Of a DNA stretch of 64,000 bases, positions 63,885 to 64,000 are shown piece by piece; the first letter of the stretch is position 1, and every line of letters begins with the position of its first letter. The stretch is from Streptomyces sp. Alt3. GTDB lineage: Bacteria > Actinomycetota > Actinomycetes > Streptomycetales > Streptomycetaceae. A model generated the notes under the pieces. It made no database searches. It saw nothing but the letters and a program-made list of their open reading frames with translations, and was not told the DNA's origin. The stretch lies in the NCBI RefSeq assembly GCF_030719215.1, contig NZ_CP120983.1, positions 1,488,001-1,552,000 on the forward strand, given 5' to 3'. The position numbers were made by a program, and so were the translations under genes.

Positions 63885-64000
63885 ATGGCGGCGGAGCGAC
63901 TGGTGGTCGTGGGAGGCGACGCGGCGGGCATGTCGGCCGCGTCGCAGGCCCGCAGGCTGAGGGGGCCGGAGGAGCTGAGCATCGTCGCCTTCGAGCGCGG
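63885..64000 (+). CDS. FAD-dependent pyridine nucleotide-disulfide oxidoreductase, N-terminal fragment
   Basis: The window end cuts this gene after 38 codons. It starts MAAERLVVVGGDAAGMSAAS with GAAGGG upstream. The FAD-binding pattern VVGGxAAGMSAA is that of the CoA-disulfide reductase/NADH oxidase subgroup. The rest lies outside the window. Confidence 0.75.
   Translation, partial: MAAERLVVVGGDAAGMSAASQARRLRGPEELSIVAFER

Overview
The window is high-GC actinobacterial chromosome, almost certainly Streptomyces. The signs are very strong third-position G/C, frequent GTG starts, many twin-arginine signals, a sugar ABC transporter without its own ATPase, actinobacterial families (DUF1707-FHA, DUF4333, DUF4349, SAV2148-type HEPN, TIGR04222, GAP1-related) and a macrolide glycosyltransferase very like Mgt of S. 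lividans. No rRNA, tRNA, CRISPR array or complete insertion sequence was found. Both ends cut genes.

Layout. 1-4399: a tightly overlapping operon for an extracellular polysaccharide (nucleotide-sugar dehydrogenase, lectin-like exported protein, hyaluronan-synthase-like glycosyltransferase, 35-residue membrane peptide, polysaccharide deacetylase). 4409-5602: mgt with an operator inside a leaderless promoter. 5666-8744: sugar ABC importer. 8870-12293: phosphotransferase, DUF4333 lipoprotein, exonuclease, HEPN protein. 12673-23482: glycogen-to-trehalose genes (glgX, treY, treZ) with an FHA protein, two related GNAT enzymes, a putative leader peptide and a GH1 beta-glucosidase between treY and treZ. 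23502-29051: peptidase, P-loop kinase, VOC protein, LysR regulator and the threonine catabolic pair tdh-kbl. 29368-32181: two divergent MarR regulators and a DHA2 efflux pump. 32254-37623: the accessory-looking stretch. It has a frameshifted alpha/beta-hydrolase, two 162-bp MITE-like elements bracketing a GAP1-related protein and a Cys-rich small protein, then a GntR regulator, a 29-bp tandem repeat and GntR-type operators. 37664-43345: two exported amidohydrolases, then a TetR-MMPL pair with doubled operators. 43462-50879: msrB, murC, a stress-like protein, a reductase, zapE, OsmC, PhoX-like protein and a deacetylase lipoprotein. 50936-56627: ABC exporter, AIM24 protein, PTH2-like protein, DUF4142 protein, exported GH43-like enzyme. 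57016-60257: a DUF692 (MNIO) enzyme with two TIGR04222 membrane proteins, one carrying a Cys/Gly/Ser repeat tail. 60541-64000: the coproporphyrin-branch haem genes, a DUF4349 lipoprotein and the start of a flavoprotein.

Most interesting points. (1) The MNIO cassette looks like a post-translational cysteine-modifying system whose substrate is a membrane-anchored protein. (2) The MITE pair lies 13 bp upstream of a decayed gene, at the stop codon of another and just upstream of a regulator. (3) Several genes have a -10 box exactly six bases before the start codon, with a palindrome in the promoter spacer, which predicts leaderless repressed transcripts. (4) The first operon looks like a hyaluronan- or PNAG-type exopolysaccharide locus.
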